Shown piece after piece: positions 21,421 through 34,039 of a stretch of 64,000 nt of DNA (its first letter is position 1; each line of letters opens with the position of its first letter). Source of the stretch: Ectobius pallidus (taxonomy: Eukaryota > Arthropoda > Insecta > Blattodea > Ectobiidae); the NCBI GenBank assembly GCA_964059195.1, contig CAXKWD010000013.1, forward strand, positions 23,536,611 to 23,600,610. Reading direction: 5' to 3'. Position numbers and translations under genes: made by a program. The notes under the pieces are model-generated. The model made no database searches, was not told where the DNA came from, and was given only the letters and a program-made list of their open reading frames with translations.

Positions 21421-24400
21421 AAAGGTTACTTTCAAAAAAGTTACTTTGAAAAAAGTTACTTTCAAAAAAGTTACTTTCAAAAAAGTTACTTTGAAAAAAG
21501 TTACTTTGAAAAAAGTTACTTTGAAAAAAGTTACTTTGAAAAAAGTTACTTTGAAAAAAGTGACTTTGAAAAAAGTTACTTTGAAAAAGTTACTTTGAAA
21601 AAAGTTACTTTGAAAAAAGTTACTTTGAAAAAAGTTACTTTCAAAAAAGTTACTTTGAAAAAAGTTACTTTGAAAAAAGTTACTTTGAAAAAAGTTACTT
21701 TGAAAAAAGTTACTTTCAAAAAAGTTACTTTCAAAAAAGTTACTTTGAAAATTGTTACTTTCAAATAAGTTACTTTGAAAATTGTTACTTTGAAAATTGT
21801 TACTTTGAAAAAAGTTACTTTCAAAAAAGTTACTTTCAAAGAAGTTACTTTGAAAAAAGTTACTTTGAAAAAAGTTACTTTGAAAAATGTTACTTTGAAA
21901 AGAGTTACTTTGAAAAAAGTTACTTTCAAAAAAGTTACTTTGAAAAAAGTTACTTTGAAAAAAGTTACTTTGAAAAAGTTACTTTGAAAAAAGTTACTTT
22001 GAAAAAAGTTACTTTGAAAAGTTACTTTGAAAAAAGTTACTTTGAAAAAAGTTACTTTGAAAAAAGTTACTTTCAAAAAAGTTACTTTCAAAAAAGTTAC
22101 TTTCAAAAAAGTTACTTTGAAAAGTTACTTTGAAAAAAGTTACTTTGAAAAAAGTTACTTTGAAAAAAGTTACTTTCAAAAAAGTTACTTTGAAAATTGT
22201 TACTTTCAAATAAGTTACTTTGAAAAATGTTACTTTGAAAAATGTTACTTTGAAAAAAGTTACTTTGAAAAAGTTACTTTGAAAAGTTTTACTTTGAAAA
22301 AAGTTACTTTGAAAATTGTTACTTTGAAAAAAGTTACTTTGAAAAAAGTTACTTTGAAAAAAGTTACTTTCAAAAAAGTTACTTTGAAAAAAGTTACTTT
22401 GAAAAAAGTTACTTTGAAAAAAGTTACTTTCGAAAAAGTTACTTTCGAAAAAGTTACTTTCGAAAAAGTTACTTTCAAAAAAGTTACTTTGAAAATTGTT
22501 ACTTTCAAATAAGTTACTTTGAAAATTGTTACTTTCAAAAAAGTTACTTTGAAAATTGTTACTTTCAAAAAAGTTACTTTGAAAATTGTTACTTTCAAAA
22601 AAGTTACTTTGAAAAAAGTTACTTTGAAAAGAGTTACTTTGAAAAAAGTTACTTGGAAAAAAGTTACTTTCAAAAAGTTACTTTCAAAAAAGTTACTTTC
22701 AAAGAAGTTACTTTGAAAAAAGTTACTTTGAAAAGAGTTACTTTGAAAAAAGTTACTTTGCAAAAAGTTACTTTGCAAAAAGTTACTTTGAAAAAAGTTA
22801 CTTTGAAAAAAGTTACTTTGAAAAAAGTTACTTTGAAAAAAGTTACTTTGAAAAAAGTTACTTTCAAAAAAGTTACTTTCAAAAAAGTTACTTTGAAAAA
22901 AGTTACTTTGAAAAGAGTTACTTTGAAAAGAGTTACTTTGAAAAGAGTTACTTTGAAAAAAGTTACTTTGAAAAAAGTTACTTTGAAAAAAGTTACTTTG
23001 AAAAAAGTTACTTTGAAAAAAGTTACCTTGAAAAAAGTTACTTTGAAAAAAGTTACTTTCAAAAAAGTTACTTTCAAAAAAGTTACTTTCAAAAAAGTTA
23101 CTTTGAAAAGAGTTACGTTGAAAAGAGTTACTTTGAAAAAAGTTACTTTGAAAAAAGTTACTTTGAAAAAAGTTACTTTGAAAAAAGTTACTTTCAAAAA
23201 AGTTACTTTCAAAAAAGTTACTTTCAAAAAAGTTACTTTCAAAAAAGTTACTTTGAAAATTGTTACTTTCAAATAAGTTACTTTGAAAAAAGTTACTTTG
23301 AAAAAAGTTACTTTCAAAAAAGTCACTTTCAAAAAAGTTACTTTGAAAATTGTTACTTTCAAATAAGTTACTTTCAAAAAAGTTACTTTCAAAAAAGTTA
23401 CTTTGAAAAATGTTACTTTGAAAAAAGTTACTTTGAAAAAGTTACTTTGAAAAGAGTTACTTTGAAAAGAGTTACTTTGAAAAAAGTTACTTTCAAAAAA
23501 GTTACTTTGAAAAAAGTTACTTTCAAAAAAGTTACTTTGAAAAAAGTTACTTTCAAAAAAGTTACTTTGAAAATTGTTACTGTCAAATAAGTTACTTTGA
23601 AAATTGTTACTTTCAAAAAAGTTACTTTGAAAAAAGTTACTTTCAAAAAGTTACTTTCAAAAAGTTACTTTCAAAAAGTTACTTTCAAAAAAGTTACTTT
23701 GAAAAAAGTTACTTTGAAAAAAGTTACTTTGAAAAAAGTTACTTTGAAAAAAGTTACTTTGAAAAAAGTTACTTTGAAAAAAGTTACTTTGAAAAGAGTT
23801 ACTTTGAAAAGAGTTACTTTGAAAAGAGTTACTTTCAAAAAAGTTACTTTGAAAAAAGTTACTTTGAAAAAAGTTACTTTGAAAAAAGTTACTTTGAAAA
23901 AAGTTACTTTCAAAAAAGTTACTTTGAAAATTGTTACTTTCAAATAAGTTACTTTGAAAATTGTTACTTTCAAAAAAGTTACTTTGAAAAAAATTACTTT
24001 GAAAAAAGTTACTTTGAAAAAAGTTACTTTCAAAAAAGTTACTTTGAAAAAAGTTACTTTGAAAAAAGTTACTTTCAAAAAAGTTAATTTGAAAAAAGGT
24101 ACTTTGAAAAAAGTTACTTTGAAAAAGTTACTTTGCAAAAAAGTTACTTTGAAAAAAGTTACTTTAAAAAAAGTTACTTTCAAAAAAGTTACTTTCAAAA
24201 AAGGTACTTTGAAAATTGTTACTTTCAAATAAGTTACTTTGAAAATTGTTACTTTCAAAAAAGTTACTTTGAAAAAAGTTACTTTGAAAAAAGTTACTTT
24301 GAAAAAAGTTACTTTGAAAAAAGTTACTTTGAAAAAAGTTACTTTGAAAAAGTTACTTTGCAAAAAAGTTACTTTGAAAAAAGTTACTTTGAAAATTGTT

Positions 24401-27400
24401 ACTTTCAAATAAGTTACTTTGAAAAAAGTTACTTTCAAAAAAGTTACTTTGAAAAAAGTTACTTTCAAATAAGTTACTTTCAAAAAAGTTACTTTGAAAA
24501 AAGTTACTTTGAAAAAAGTTACTTTCAAAAAAGTTACTTTGAAAAAAGTTACTTTGAAAAAAGTTACTTTGAAAAAGTTACTTTGAAAAAAGTTACTTTC
24601 AAAAAAGTTACTTTCAAAAAAGTTACTTTGAAAATTGTTACTTTGAAAATTGTTACTTTCAAATAAGTTACTTTGAAAATTGTTACTTTCAAAAAAGTTA
24701 CTTTGAAAAAACTTACTTTGAAAAAAGTTACTTTGAAAAAAGATACTTTCAAAAAAGTTACTTTGAAAAAAGTTACTTTCAAAAAAGTTACTTTCAAAAA
24801 AGTTACTTTGGAAAAAGTTACTTTGAAAAAGTTACATTCAAAGAAAGTTACTTTGAAAAAAGTTACTTTGAAAAAAGTTACTTTCAAAAAAGTTACTTTG
24901 AAAAAAGTTACTTTGAAATACTTTCAAAAAAGTTACTTTCAAAAAAGTTACTTTGAAAAAGTTACATTCAAAGAAAGTTACTTTGAAAAAAGTTACTTTC
25001 AAATAAGTTACTTTGAAAAAAGTTACTTTGAAAAAAGTTACTTTGAAAAAAGTTACTTTGAAAAAAGTTACTTTGAAATACTTTCAAAAAAGTTACTTTC
25101 AAAAAGTTACTTTCAAAAAAGTTACTTTCAAAAAAGTTACTTTGAAAAAAGTTACTTTGAAAAAAGTTACTTTCAAAAAAGTTACTTTAAAAAAAGTTAC
25201 TTTGAAAAAAGTTACTTTCAAAAAAGTTACTTTCAAAAAAGTTACTTTCAAAAAAGTTACTTTGAAAATTGTTACTTTCAAATAAGTTACTTTGAAAATT
25301 GTTACTTTGAAAAAAGTTACTTTCAAAAAAGTTACTTTGAAAAAAGTTACTTTCAAAAAAGTTACCTTGAAAATTGTTACTTTCAAATAAGTTACTTTGA
25401 AAAAAGTTACTTTGAAAAAAGTTACTGTCAAATAAGTTACTTTCAAATAAGTTACTTTGAAAAAAGTTACTTTGAAAAAAAGTTACTTTGAAAAAAGTTA
25501 CTTTGAAAAAGTTACTTTGAAAAAAGTTACTTTGAAAAAAGTTACTTTGAAAAAAGTTACTTTGAAAAAAGTTACTTTGAAATAAGTTACTTTCAAAAAA
25601 GTTACTTTCAAGAAAGTTACTTTGAAAAAGTTACTTTGAAAAAAGTTACTTTGAAAAAAGTTACTTTCAAAAAAGTTACTTTGAAAAGATACTTTGAAAA
25701 AAGTTACTTTCAAAAAATTTACTTTGAAAATTGTTACTTTCAAATAAGTTACTTTGAAAATTGTTACTTTCAAAAAAGTTACTTTGAAAAAAGTTACTTT
25801 GAAAAAAGTTACTTTGAAAAAAGTTACTTTGAAAAAAATTACTTAAAAAAAAGTTACTTTGAAAAAAGTTACTTTCAAAAAAGTTACTATCAAAAAAGTT
25901 ACTATCAAAAAAGTTACTTTGAAAAAAGTTACTTTGAAAAAGTTACTTTCAAAAAAGTTACTTTCAAAAAAGTTACTTTCAAAAAAGTTACTTTGGAAAA
26001 AGTTACTTTAAAAAAGTTACATTCAAAAAAAGTTACTTTGGAAAAAGTTACTTTGAAAAAAGTTACTTTCAAAAAAGTTACTTTGAAAAAAGTTACTGTG
26101 AAAAAAGTTACTTTCAAAAAAGTTACGTTCAAAAAAGTTACTTTCAAATAAGTTACTTTCAAATAAGTTACTTTCAAATAAGTTACTTTGAAAAAAGTTA
26201 CTTTGGAAAAAGTTACTTTGAAAAAGTTACTTTGAAAAGGTTACTTTGAAAAGGTTACTTTCAAAAAAGTTACTTTGAAAAAAGTTACTTTCAAAAAAGT
26301 TACGTTCAAAAAAGTTACTTTCAAATAAGTTACTTTGAAAAAAGTTACTTTGAAAAAAGTTACTTTGAAAAAAGTTACTTTGAAAAAGTCACTTTGAAAA
26401 AAGGTACTTTGAAAAAAGTGACTTTGAAAAAAGTTACTTTGAAAAAGTTACTTTGCAAAAAGTTACTTTGAAAAAAGTTACTTTGAAAAAGTTACTTTGA
26501 AAAAAGTTACTTTGAAAAAAGTTACTTTGAAATAAGTTACTTTGAAAAAAGTTACTTTGTAATAAGTTACTTTGAAAAAAGTTACTTTGAAATAAGTTAC
26601 TTTCAAAAAGTTACTTTCAAAAAAGTTACTTTGAAAAAAGTTACTTTGAAAAAAGTTACTTTGAAAAAAGTTACTTTCATAAAAGTTACTTTCAAAAAAG
26701 TTACTTTGAAAAAAGTTACTTTGAAAAAGTTACTTTGAAAAAAGTTACTTTGAAAATTGTTACTTTCAAATAAGTTACTTTGATAATTGTTACTTTCAAA
26801 AAAGTTACTTTCAAAAAAGTTACTTTCAAAAAAGTTACTTTGAAAAAAGTTACTTTCAAATAAGTTACTTTCAAAAAAGTTACTTTGAAAATTGTTACTT
26901 TCAAATAAGTTACTTTGAAAATTGTTACTTTCAAAAAAGTTACTTTGAAAAAAGTTGTTACTTTCAAAAAAGTTACTTTGAAAAAAGTTGTTACTTTCAA
27001 AAAAGTTACTTTGAAAAAAGTTGTTACTTTCAAAAAAGTTACTTTCAAAAAAGTTACTTTGAAAAAAGTTACTTTCAAAAAAGTTACTTTGAAAAAAGTT
27101 ACTTTGAAAAGTTACTTTGAAAAAAGTTACTTTCAAAAAAGTTACTTTGGAAAAAGTTACTTTGAGAAAGTTACATTCAAAAAAAGTTACTTTGAAAAAA
27201 GTTACTTTGAAAAAGTTACTTTGAAAAAAGTTACTTTGAAAGAGTTACTTTGAAAAAAGTTACTTTCAAAAAAGTTACTTTGATAAAAGTTACTTTCAAA
27301 AAAGTTACTTTGAAAATTGTTACTTTCAAATAAGTTACTTTGAAAATTGTTACTTTGAAAAAAGTTACTTTGAAAATTGTTCCTTTAAAAAAGTTACTTT

Positions 27401-27549
27401 GAAAATTGTTACTTTGAAAAAAGTTACATTGAAAAAAGTTACTTTGAAAAGTTACTTTGAAAAGTTACTTTGAAAAAAGTTACTTTCAAAAAAGTTACTT
27501 TGAAAATTGTTACTTTCAAATAAGTTACTTTGAAAATTGTTACTTTCAA

Positions 27550-30500
27550 ATAAGTTACTTTGTAAAAAGTTACTTTCAAAAAAGTTACTTTGAAAAAAGG
27601 TTCTTTGAAAAAAGTTACTTTGAAAAAAGTTACTTTGAAAAAAGTTACTTTCAAATGAGCTACTTTGAAAAAAGTTACATAAAAAAAAAGTTACTTTCAA
27701 AAAAGTTACTTTGAAAAAAGTTACATTCAAAAAAGTTACTTTGAAAAAAGTTACTTTCAAATAAGTTACTTTGAAAAAAGTTACTTTCAAAAAAGTTACT
27801 TTGAAAAAAGTTACTTTCAAATAAGTTACTTTCAAATAAGTTACTTTGAAAAAAGTTACTTTGAAAAAAGTTACTTTGAAAAAAGTTACTTTGAAAAAAG
27901 TTACTTTGAAAAAAGTTACTTTGAAAAGTTACTTTGAAAAAAGTTACTTTGAAAAAAGTTACTTTGAAAAAAGTTACTTTGAAAAAAGTTACTTTGAAAA
28001 AAGTTACTTTCAAATAAGTTACTTTGAAAATTGTTACTTTCAAAAAAGTTACTTTCAAAAAAGTTACTTTGAAAAAAGTTACTTTGAAAAAAGTTACTTT
28101 CAAAAAAGTTACTTTGAAAAAAGTTACTTTGAAAAAAGTTACTTTCAAAAAAGTTACTTTGGAAAAAGTTACTTTGAAAAAGTTACATTCAAAGAAAGTT
28201 ACTTTGAAAAAAGTTACTTTGAAAAAAGTTACTTTGAAAAGTTACTTTCAAATAAGTTACTTTGAAAAAAGTTACTTTGAAAAAAGTTACTTTGAAAAAA
28301 GTTACTTTGAAAAAAGTTACTTTGAAAAAAGTTACTTTGAAAAAAGTTACTTTGAAAAAAGTTACTTTGAAAAAAGTTACTTTCAAAAAAGTTACTTTCA
28401 AAAAAGTTACTTTCAAAAAAGTTACTTTCAAAGAAGTTACTTTGGAAAAAGTTACTTTGAAAAAAGTTACTTTGAAAAAAGTTACTTTCAAATAAGTTAC
28501 TTTGAAAAAAGTTACTTTGAAAAAAGTTACTTTGAAAAAAGTTACTTTCAAAAAGTTACTTTGGAAAAAGTTACTTTCAAATAAGTTACTTTGAAAAAAG
28601 TTACTTTGAAAAAAGTTACTTTGAAAAAAGTTACTTTGATTAAAGTTACTTTGAAAAAAGTTACTTTGAAAAAAGTTACTTTGAAAAAAGTTACTTTGAA
28701 ATACTTTCAAAAAAGTTACTTTCAAAAAGTTACTTTCAAAAAAGTTACTTTCAAAAAAGTTACTTTCAAAAAAGTTACTTTCAAAAAAGTTACTTTCAAA
28801 AAAGTTACTTTGAAAAAAGTTACTTTGAAAAGAGTTACTTTGAAAAAAGTTACTTACAAAAAATTTACTTACAAAAAATTTACTTTGAAAAAGGTTACTT
28901 TGAAAAAAGTTACTTTGAAAAAAGTTACTTTGAAAATTGTTACTTTCAAATAAGTTACTTTGAAAATTGTTACTTTGAAAAAAGTTACTTTCAAAAAGTT
29001 ACTTTCAAAAAAGTTACTTTGAAAAAAGTTACTTTGAAAAAAGTTACTTTGAAAAATGTTACTTTGAAAAAAGTTACTTTGAAAAAAGTTACTTTGAAAA
29101 AAGTTACTTTCAAAAAAGTTACTTTCATAAAAGTTACTTTCAAAAAAGTTACTTAAGTTACTTTGAAAAAAGTTACTTTGAAAAAAGTTACTTTCAAAAA
29201 AGTTACTTTGAAAATTGTTACTTTCAAATAAGTTACTTTGATAATTGTTACTTTCAAAAAAGTTACTTTCAAAAAAGTTACTTTCAAAAAAGTTACTTTC
29301 AAAAAAGTTACTTCATAAAAGTTACTTTGAAAAGAGTTACTTTGAAAAAAGTTACTTTCAAAAAAGTTACTTTGGAAAAAGTTACTTTGAAAAAGTTACA
29401 TTCAAAAAAAGTTACTTTGAAAAAGTTACTTTGAAAAAAGTTACTTTGAAAAGTTACTTTGAAAAGTTACTTTCAAATAAGTTACTTTCAAATAAGTTAC
29501 TTTGAAAAAAGTTACTTTGAAAAAAGTTACTTTGAAAAAAGTTACTTTGAAAAAAGTTACTTTGAAAAGTTACTTTGAAAAAAGTTACCTTCAAAAAGTT
29601 ACTTTCAAAAAAGTTACTTTCAAAAAAGTTACTTTGAAAATTGTTACTTTCAAATAAGTTACTTTGAAAATTGTTACTTTCAAAAAAGTTACTTTGAAAA
29701 AAGTTACTTTGGAAAAAGTTACTTTGAAAAAGTTACATTCAAAAAAAGTTACTTTGAAAAAAGTTACTTTGAAAAAGTTACTTTGAAAAAAGTTACTTTG
29801 AAAAGTTACTTTGAAAAGTTACTTTCAAATAAGTTACTTTCAAATAAGTTACTTTGAAAAAAGTTACTTTGAAAAAAGTTACTTTCAAAAAAGTTACTTT
29901 GAAAAAAGTTACTTTGAAAAGTTACTTTGAAAAAAGTTACTTTCAAAAAAGTTACTTTCAAAAAAGTTACTTTGAAAATTGTTACTTTCAAATAAGTTAC
30001 TTTGAAAATTGTTACTTTCAAAAAAGTTACTTTGAAAAAAGTTACTTTCAAAAAGTTACTTTCAAAAAAGTTACTTTCAAAAAAGTTACTTTGAAAAAAG
30101 TTACTTTGAAAAAAGTTGTTACTTTCAAAAAAGTTACTTTGAAAAAAGTTACTTTCAAAAAAGTTACTTTGAAAAAAGTTACTTTGAAAAAAGTTACTTT
30201 GAAAAGAGTTACTTTGAAAAAAGTTACTTTCAAAAAAGTTACTTTGGAAAAAGTTACTTTGGAAAAAGTTACTTTGAGAAAGTTACATTCAAAAAAAGTT
30301 ACTTTGAAAAAGTTGCTTTCAAATAAGTTACTTTGAAAAAAGTTACTTTGAAAAAAGTTACTTTGAAAAAAGTTACTTTGAAAAAAGTTACTTTGAAAAA
30401 AGTTACTTTGAAAAAAGTTACTTTGAAAAAAGTTACTTTGAAAAAAGTTACTTTGAAAAAAGTTACTTTCAAAAAAGTTACTTTGAAAAAGTTACTTTCA

Positions 30501-30740
30501 AAAAAGTTACATTAAAAAAAAGTTACTTTGAAAAAGTACTTTGAAAAAAGTTACTTTCAAAAAAGTTACTTTCAAAATAGTTACTTTCAAAAAAGTTACT
30601 TTGAAAATTGTTACTTTCAAATAAGTTACTTTGAAAAAAGTTACTTTCAAAAAAGTTACTTTGAAAAAAGTTACTTTGAAAAAAGTTACTTTCAAAAAAG
30701 TTACTTTCAAAAAAGTTACTTTCAAAAAAGTTACTTTGGA
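27550..30740. repeat. 25.3-kb-spaced duplication, first copy
   Basis: Corresponds to the DNA from about 52,800 onward. A private marker, AAATGAGCTAC followed by ACATAAAAAAAAAG, occurs only at 27657 and 52914 (offset 25257); other copies of this site read GAGTTAC. The offset then becomes 25302 (three monomers more), and later 26.3-26.6 kb after a local 1.08-kb duplication in the second copy. Confidence 0.8.
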
Positions 30741-31270
30741 AAAAGTTACTTTGAAAAAGTTACATTCAAAGAAAGTTACTTTGAAAAAAGTTACTTTGAA
30801 AAAAGTTACTTTGAAAAGTTACTTTCAAATAAGTTACTTTCAAATAAGTTACTTTGAAAAAAGTTACTTTGAAAAAAGTTACTTTGAAAAAGTTACTTTG
30901 AAAAAAGTTACTTTCAAAAAAGTTACTTTGAAAAAGTTACTTTGAAAAAAGTTACTTTGAAAAAAGTTACTTTCAAAAAAGTTACTTTCAAATAAGTTAC
31001 TTTCAAATAAGTTACTTTGAAAAAAGTTACTTTGAAAAAAGTTACTTTGGAAAAAGTTACTTTCAAATAAGTTACTTTGAAAAAAGTTACTTTGAAAAAC
31101 TTACTTTGAAAAAAGTTACTTTGAAAAAAGTTACTTTGAAAAAAGTTCCTTTGAAAAAAGTTACTTTCAAAAAAGTTACTTTGAAAAAAGTTACTTTGAA
31201 AAAAGTTACTTTGAAAAAAGTTACTTTCAAATAAGTTACTTTCAAATAAGTTACTTTCAAATAAGTTACT

Positions 31271-33100
31271 TTGAAAAAAGTTACTTTGAAAAAAGTTACT
31301 TTGAAAAAAGTTACTTTCAAAAAAGTTACTTTCAAAAAAGTTACTATCAAAAAAGTTACTTTGAAAAAAGTTACTTTCAAAAAAATTACTTTGAAAAAAG
31401 TTACTTTGAAAAAAGTTACTTTGAAAAAAGTTACTTTCAAAAAAGTTACTTTGAAATTTGTTACTTTCAAATAAGTTACTTTGAAATTTGTTACTTTCAA
31501 ATAAGTTACTTTGAAAATTGTTACTTTCAAAAAAGTTACTTTGAAAATTGTTACTTTCAAAAAAGTTACTTTGAAAATTGTTACTTTCAAAAAAGTTACT
31601 TTGAAAAAAGTTACTTTGAAAAAAGTTACTTTGAAAAAAGTTACTTTGGAAAAAGTTACTTTGAAAAAGTTACTTTGAAAAAGTTACATTCAAAGAAAGT
31701 TACTTTGAAAAAAGTTACTTTGAAAAGTTACTTTCAAATAAGTTACTTTGAAAAAAGTTACTTTGAAAAAGTTACTTTGAAAAAAGTTACTTTCAAAAAA
31801 GTTACTTTGAAAAAAGTTACTTTGAAAAAAGTTACTTTGAAAAAAGTTACTTTTAAAAAAGTTACTTTGAAAAAAAGTTACTTTGAAAAAAGTTACTTTC
31901 AAAAAAGTTACTTTGAAAAAAGTTACTTTGAAAAAGTTACTTTGAAAAAAGTTACTTTGAAAAAAGTTACTTTCAAAAAAGTTACTTTCAAATAAGTTAC
32001 TTTCAAATAAGTTACTTTGAAAAAAGTTACTTTGAAAAAAGTTACTTTGGAAAAAGTTACTTTCAAATAAGTTACTTTGAAAAAAGTTACTTTGAAAAAC
32101 TTACTTTGAAAAAAGTTACTTTGAAAAAAGTTACTTTGAAAAAAGTTACTTTGAAAAAAGTTACTTTGAAAAAAGTTACTTTGAAAAAAGTTCCTTTGAA
32201 AAAAGTTACTTTCAAAAAAGTTACTTTGAAAAAAGTTACTTTGAAAAAAGTTACTTTGAAAAAAGTTACTTTCAAATAAGTTACTTTCAAATAAGTTACT
32301 TTCAAATAAGTTACTTTGAAAAAAGTTACTTTGAAAAAAGTTACTTTCAAAAAAGTTACTTTCAAAAAAGTTACTATCAAAAAAGTTACTTTGAAAAAAG
32401 TTACTTTCAAAAAAATTACTTTGAAAAAAGTTACTTTGAAAAAAGTTACTTTGAAAAAAGTTACTTTGAAAAAAGTTACTTTCAAAAAAGTTACTTTGAA
32501 ATTTGTTACTTTCAAATAAGTTACTTTGAAATTTGTTACTTTCAAATAAGTTACTTTGAAAATTGTTACTTTCAAAAAAGTTACTTTGAAAATTGTTACT
32601 TTCAAAAAAGTTACTTTGAAAATTGTTACTTTCAAAAAAGTTACTTTGAAAAAAGTTACTTTGAAAAAAGTTACTTTGAAAAAAGTTACTTTGGAAAAAG
32701 TTACTTTGAAAAAGTTACATTCAAAGAAAGTTACTTTGAAAAAGTTACTTTGAAAAGTTACTTTCAAATAAGTTACTTTCAAATAAGTTACTTTGAAAAA
32801 AGTTACTTTGAAAAAGTTACTTTGAAAAAAGTTACTTTCAAAAAAGTTACTTTGAAAAAAGTTACTTTGAAAAAAGTTACTTTGAAAAAAGTTACTTTGA
32901 AAAAAAGTTACTTTGAAAAAAGTTACTTTGAAAAAAGTTACTTTGAAAAAAGTTACTTTGAAAAAAGTTACTTTCAAAAAAGTTACTTTCAAAAAAGTTA
33001 CTTTGAAAATTGTTACTTTCAAATAAGTTACTTTGAAAATTGTTACTTTCAAAAAAGTTACTTTGAAAAAAGTTACTTTGAAAAAAGTTACTTTCAAAAA
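31271..33100. repeat. Local tandem duplication of about 1.05 kb in satellite B
   Basis: The variant string with ACTATCAAAAAA, AAAAATTACTTTG and GAAATTTGTTAC at 31271-31474 recurs at 32316-32519, 1045 bp on. A third copy is at 44914-45117 and a fourth near 57795-58013. The second copy has an extra G-monomer late in the string and one fewer at its start. Confidence 0.8.
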
Positions 33101-34039
33101 GTTACTTTCAAAAAAGTTACTTTCAAAAAAGTTACTTTGAAAAAAGTTACTTTGAAAAAACTTACTTTCAAAAAAGTTACTTTCAAAAAAGTTACTTTCA
33201 AAAAAGTTACTTTGAAATAGTTACATTAAAAAAAAGTTACTTTGAAAAAAGTTACTTTGAAAAAGTTACTTTGAAAAAAGTTACTTTCAAAAAAGTTACT
33301 TTGAAAATTGTTACTTTCAAATAAGTTACTTTGATAATTGTTACTTTCAAAAAAGTTACTTTCAAAAAAGTTACTTTCAAAAAAGTTACTTTCAAAAAAA
33401 TTACTTTCAAAAAAGTTACTTTGAAAAAAGTTACTTTGAAAAGAGTTACTTTGAAAAAAGTTACTTTGAAAAAAGTTACTTTGGAAAAAGTTACTTTGAA
33501 AAAGTTACATTCAAAAAAAGTTACTTTGAAAAAAGTTACTTTGAAAAGTTACTTTCAAATAAGTTACTTTGAAAAAAGTTACTTTGAAAAAAGTTACTTT
33601 GAAAAAAGTTACTTTGAAAAAAGTTACTTTGAAAAAAGTTACTTTGAAAAAAGTTACTTTGAAAAAAGTTACTTTCAAAAACGTTACTTTGAAAATTGTT
33701 ACTTTCAAATAAGTTACTTTGAAAATTGTTACTTTCAAAAAAGTTACTTTGAAAAAAGTTACTTTGAAAAAAGTTACTTTCAAAAAGTTACTTTCAAAAA
33801 AGTTACTTTGAAAAAAGTTACTTTGAAAAAAGTTACTTTGAAAAAAGTTACTTTGAAAAAAGTTACTTTCAAAAAAGTTACTTTCAAAAATTTATTTTGA
33901 AAAAAGTTACTTTGAAAAGAGTTACTTTGAAAAAAGTTACTTTCAAAAAAGTTACTTTGGAAAAAGTTACTTTGAGAAAGTTACATTCAAAAAAAGTTAA
34001 TTTGAAAAAAGTTACTTTGAAAAAGTTACTTTGAAAAAA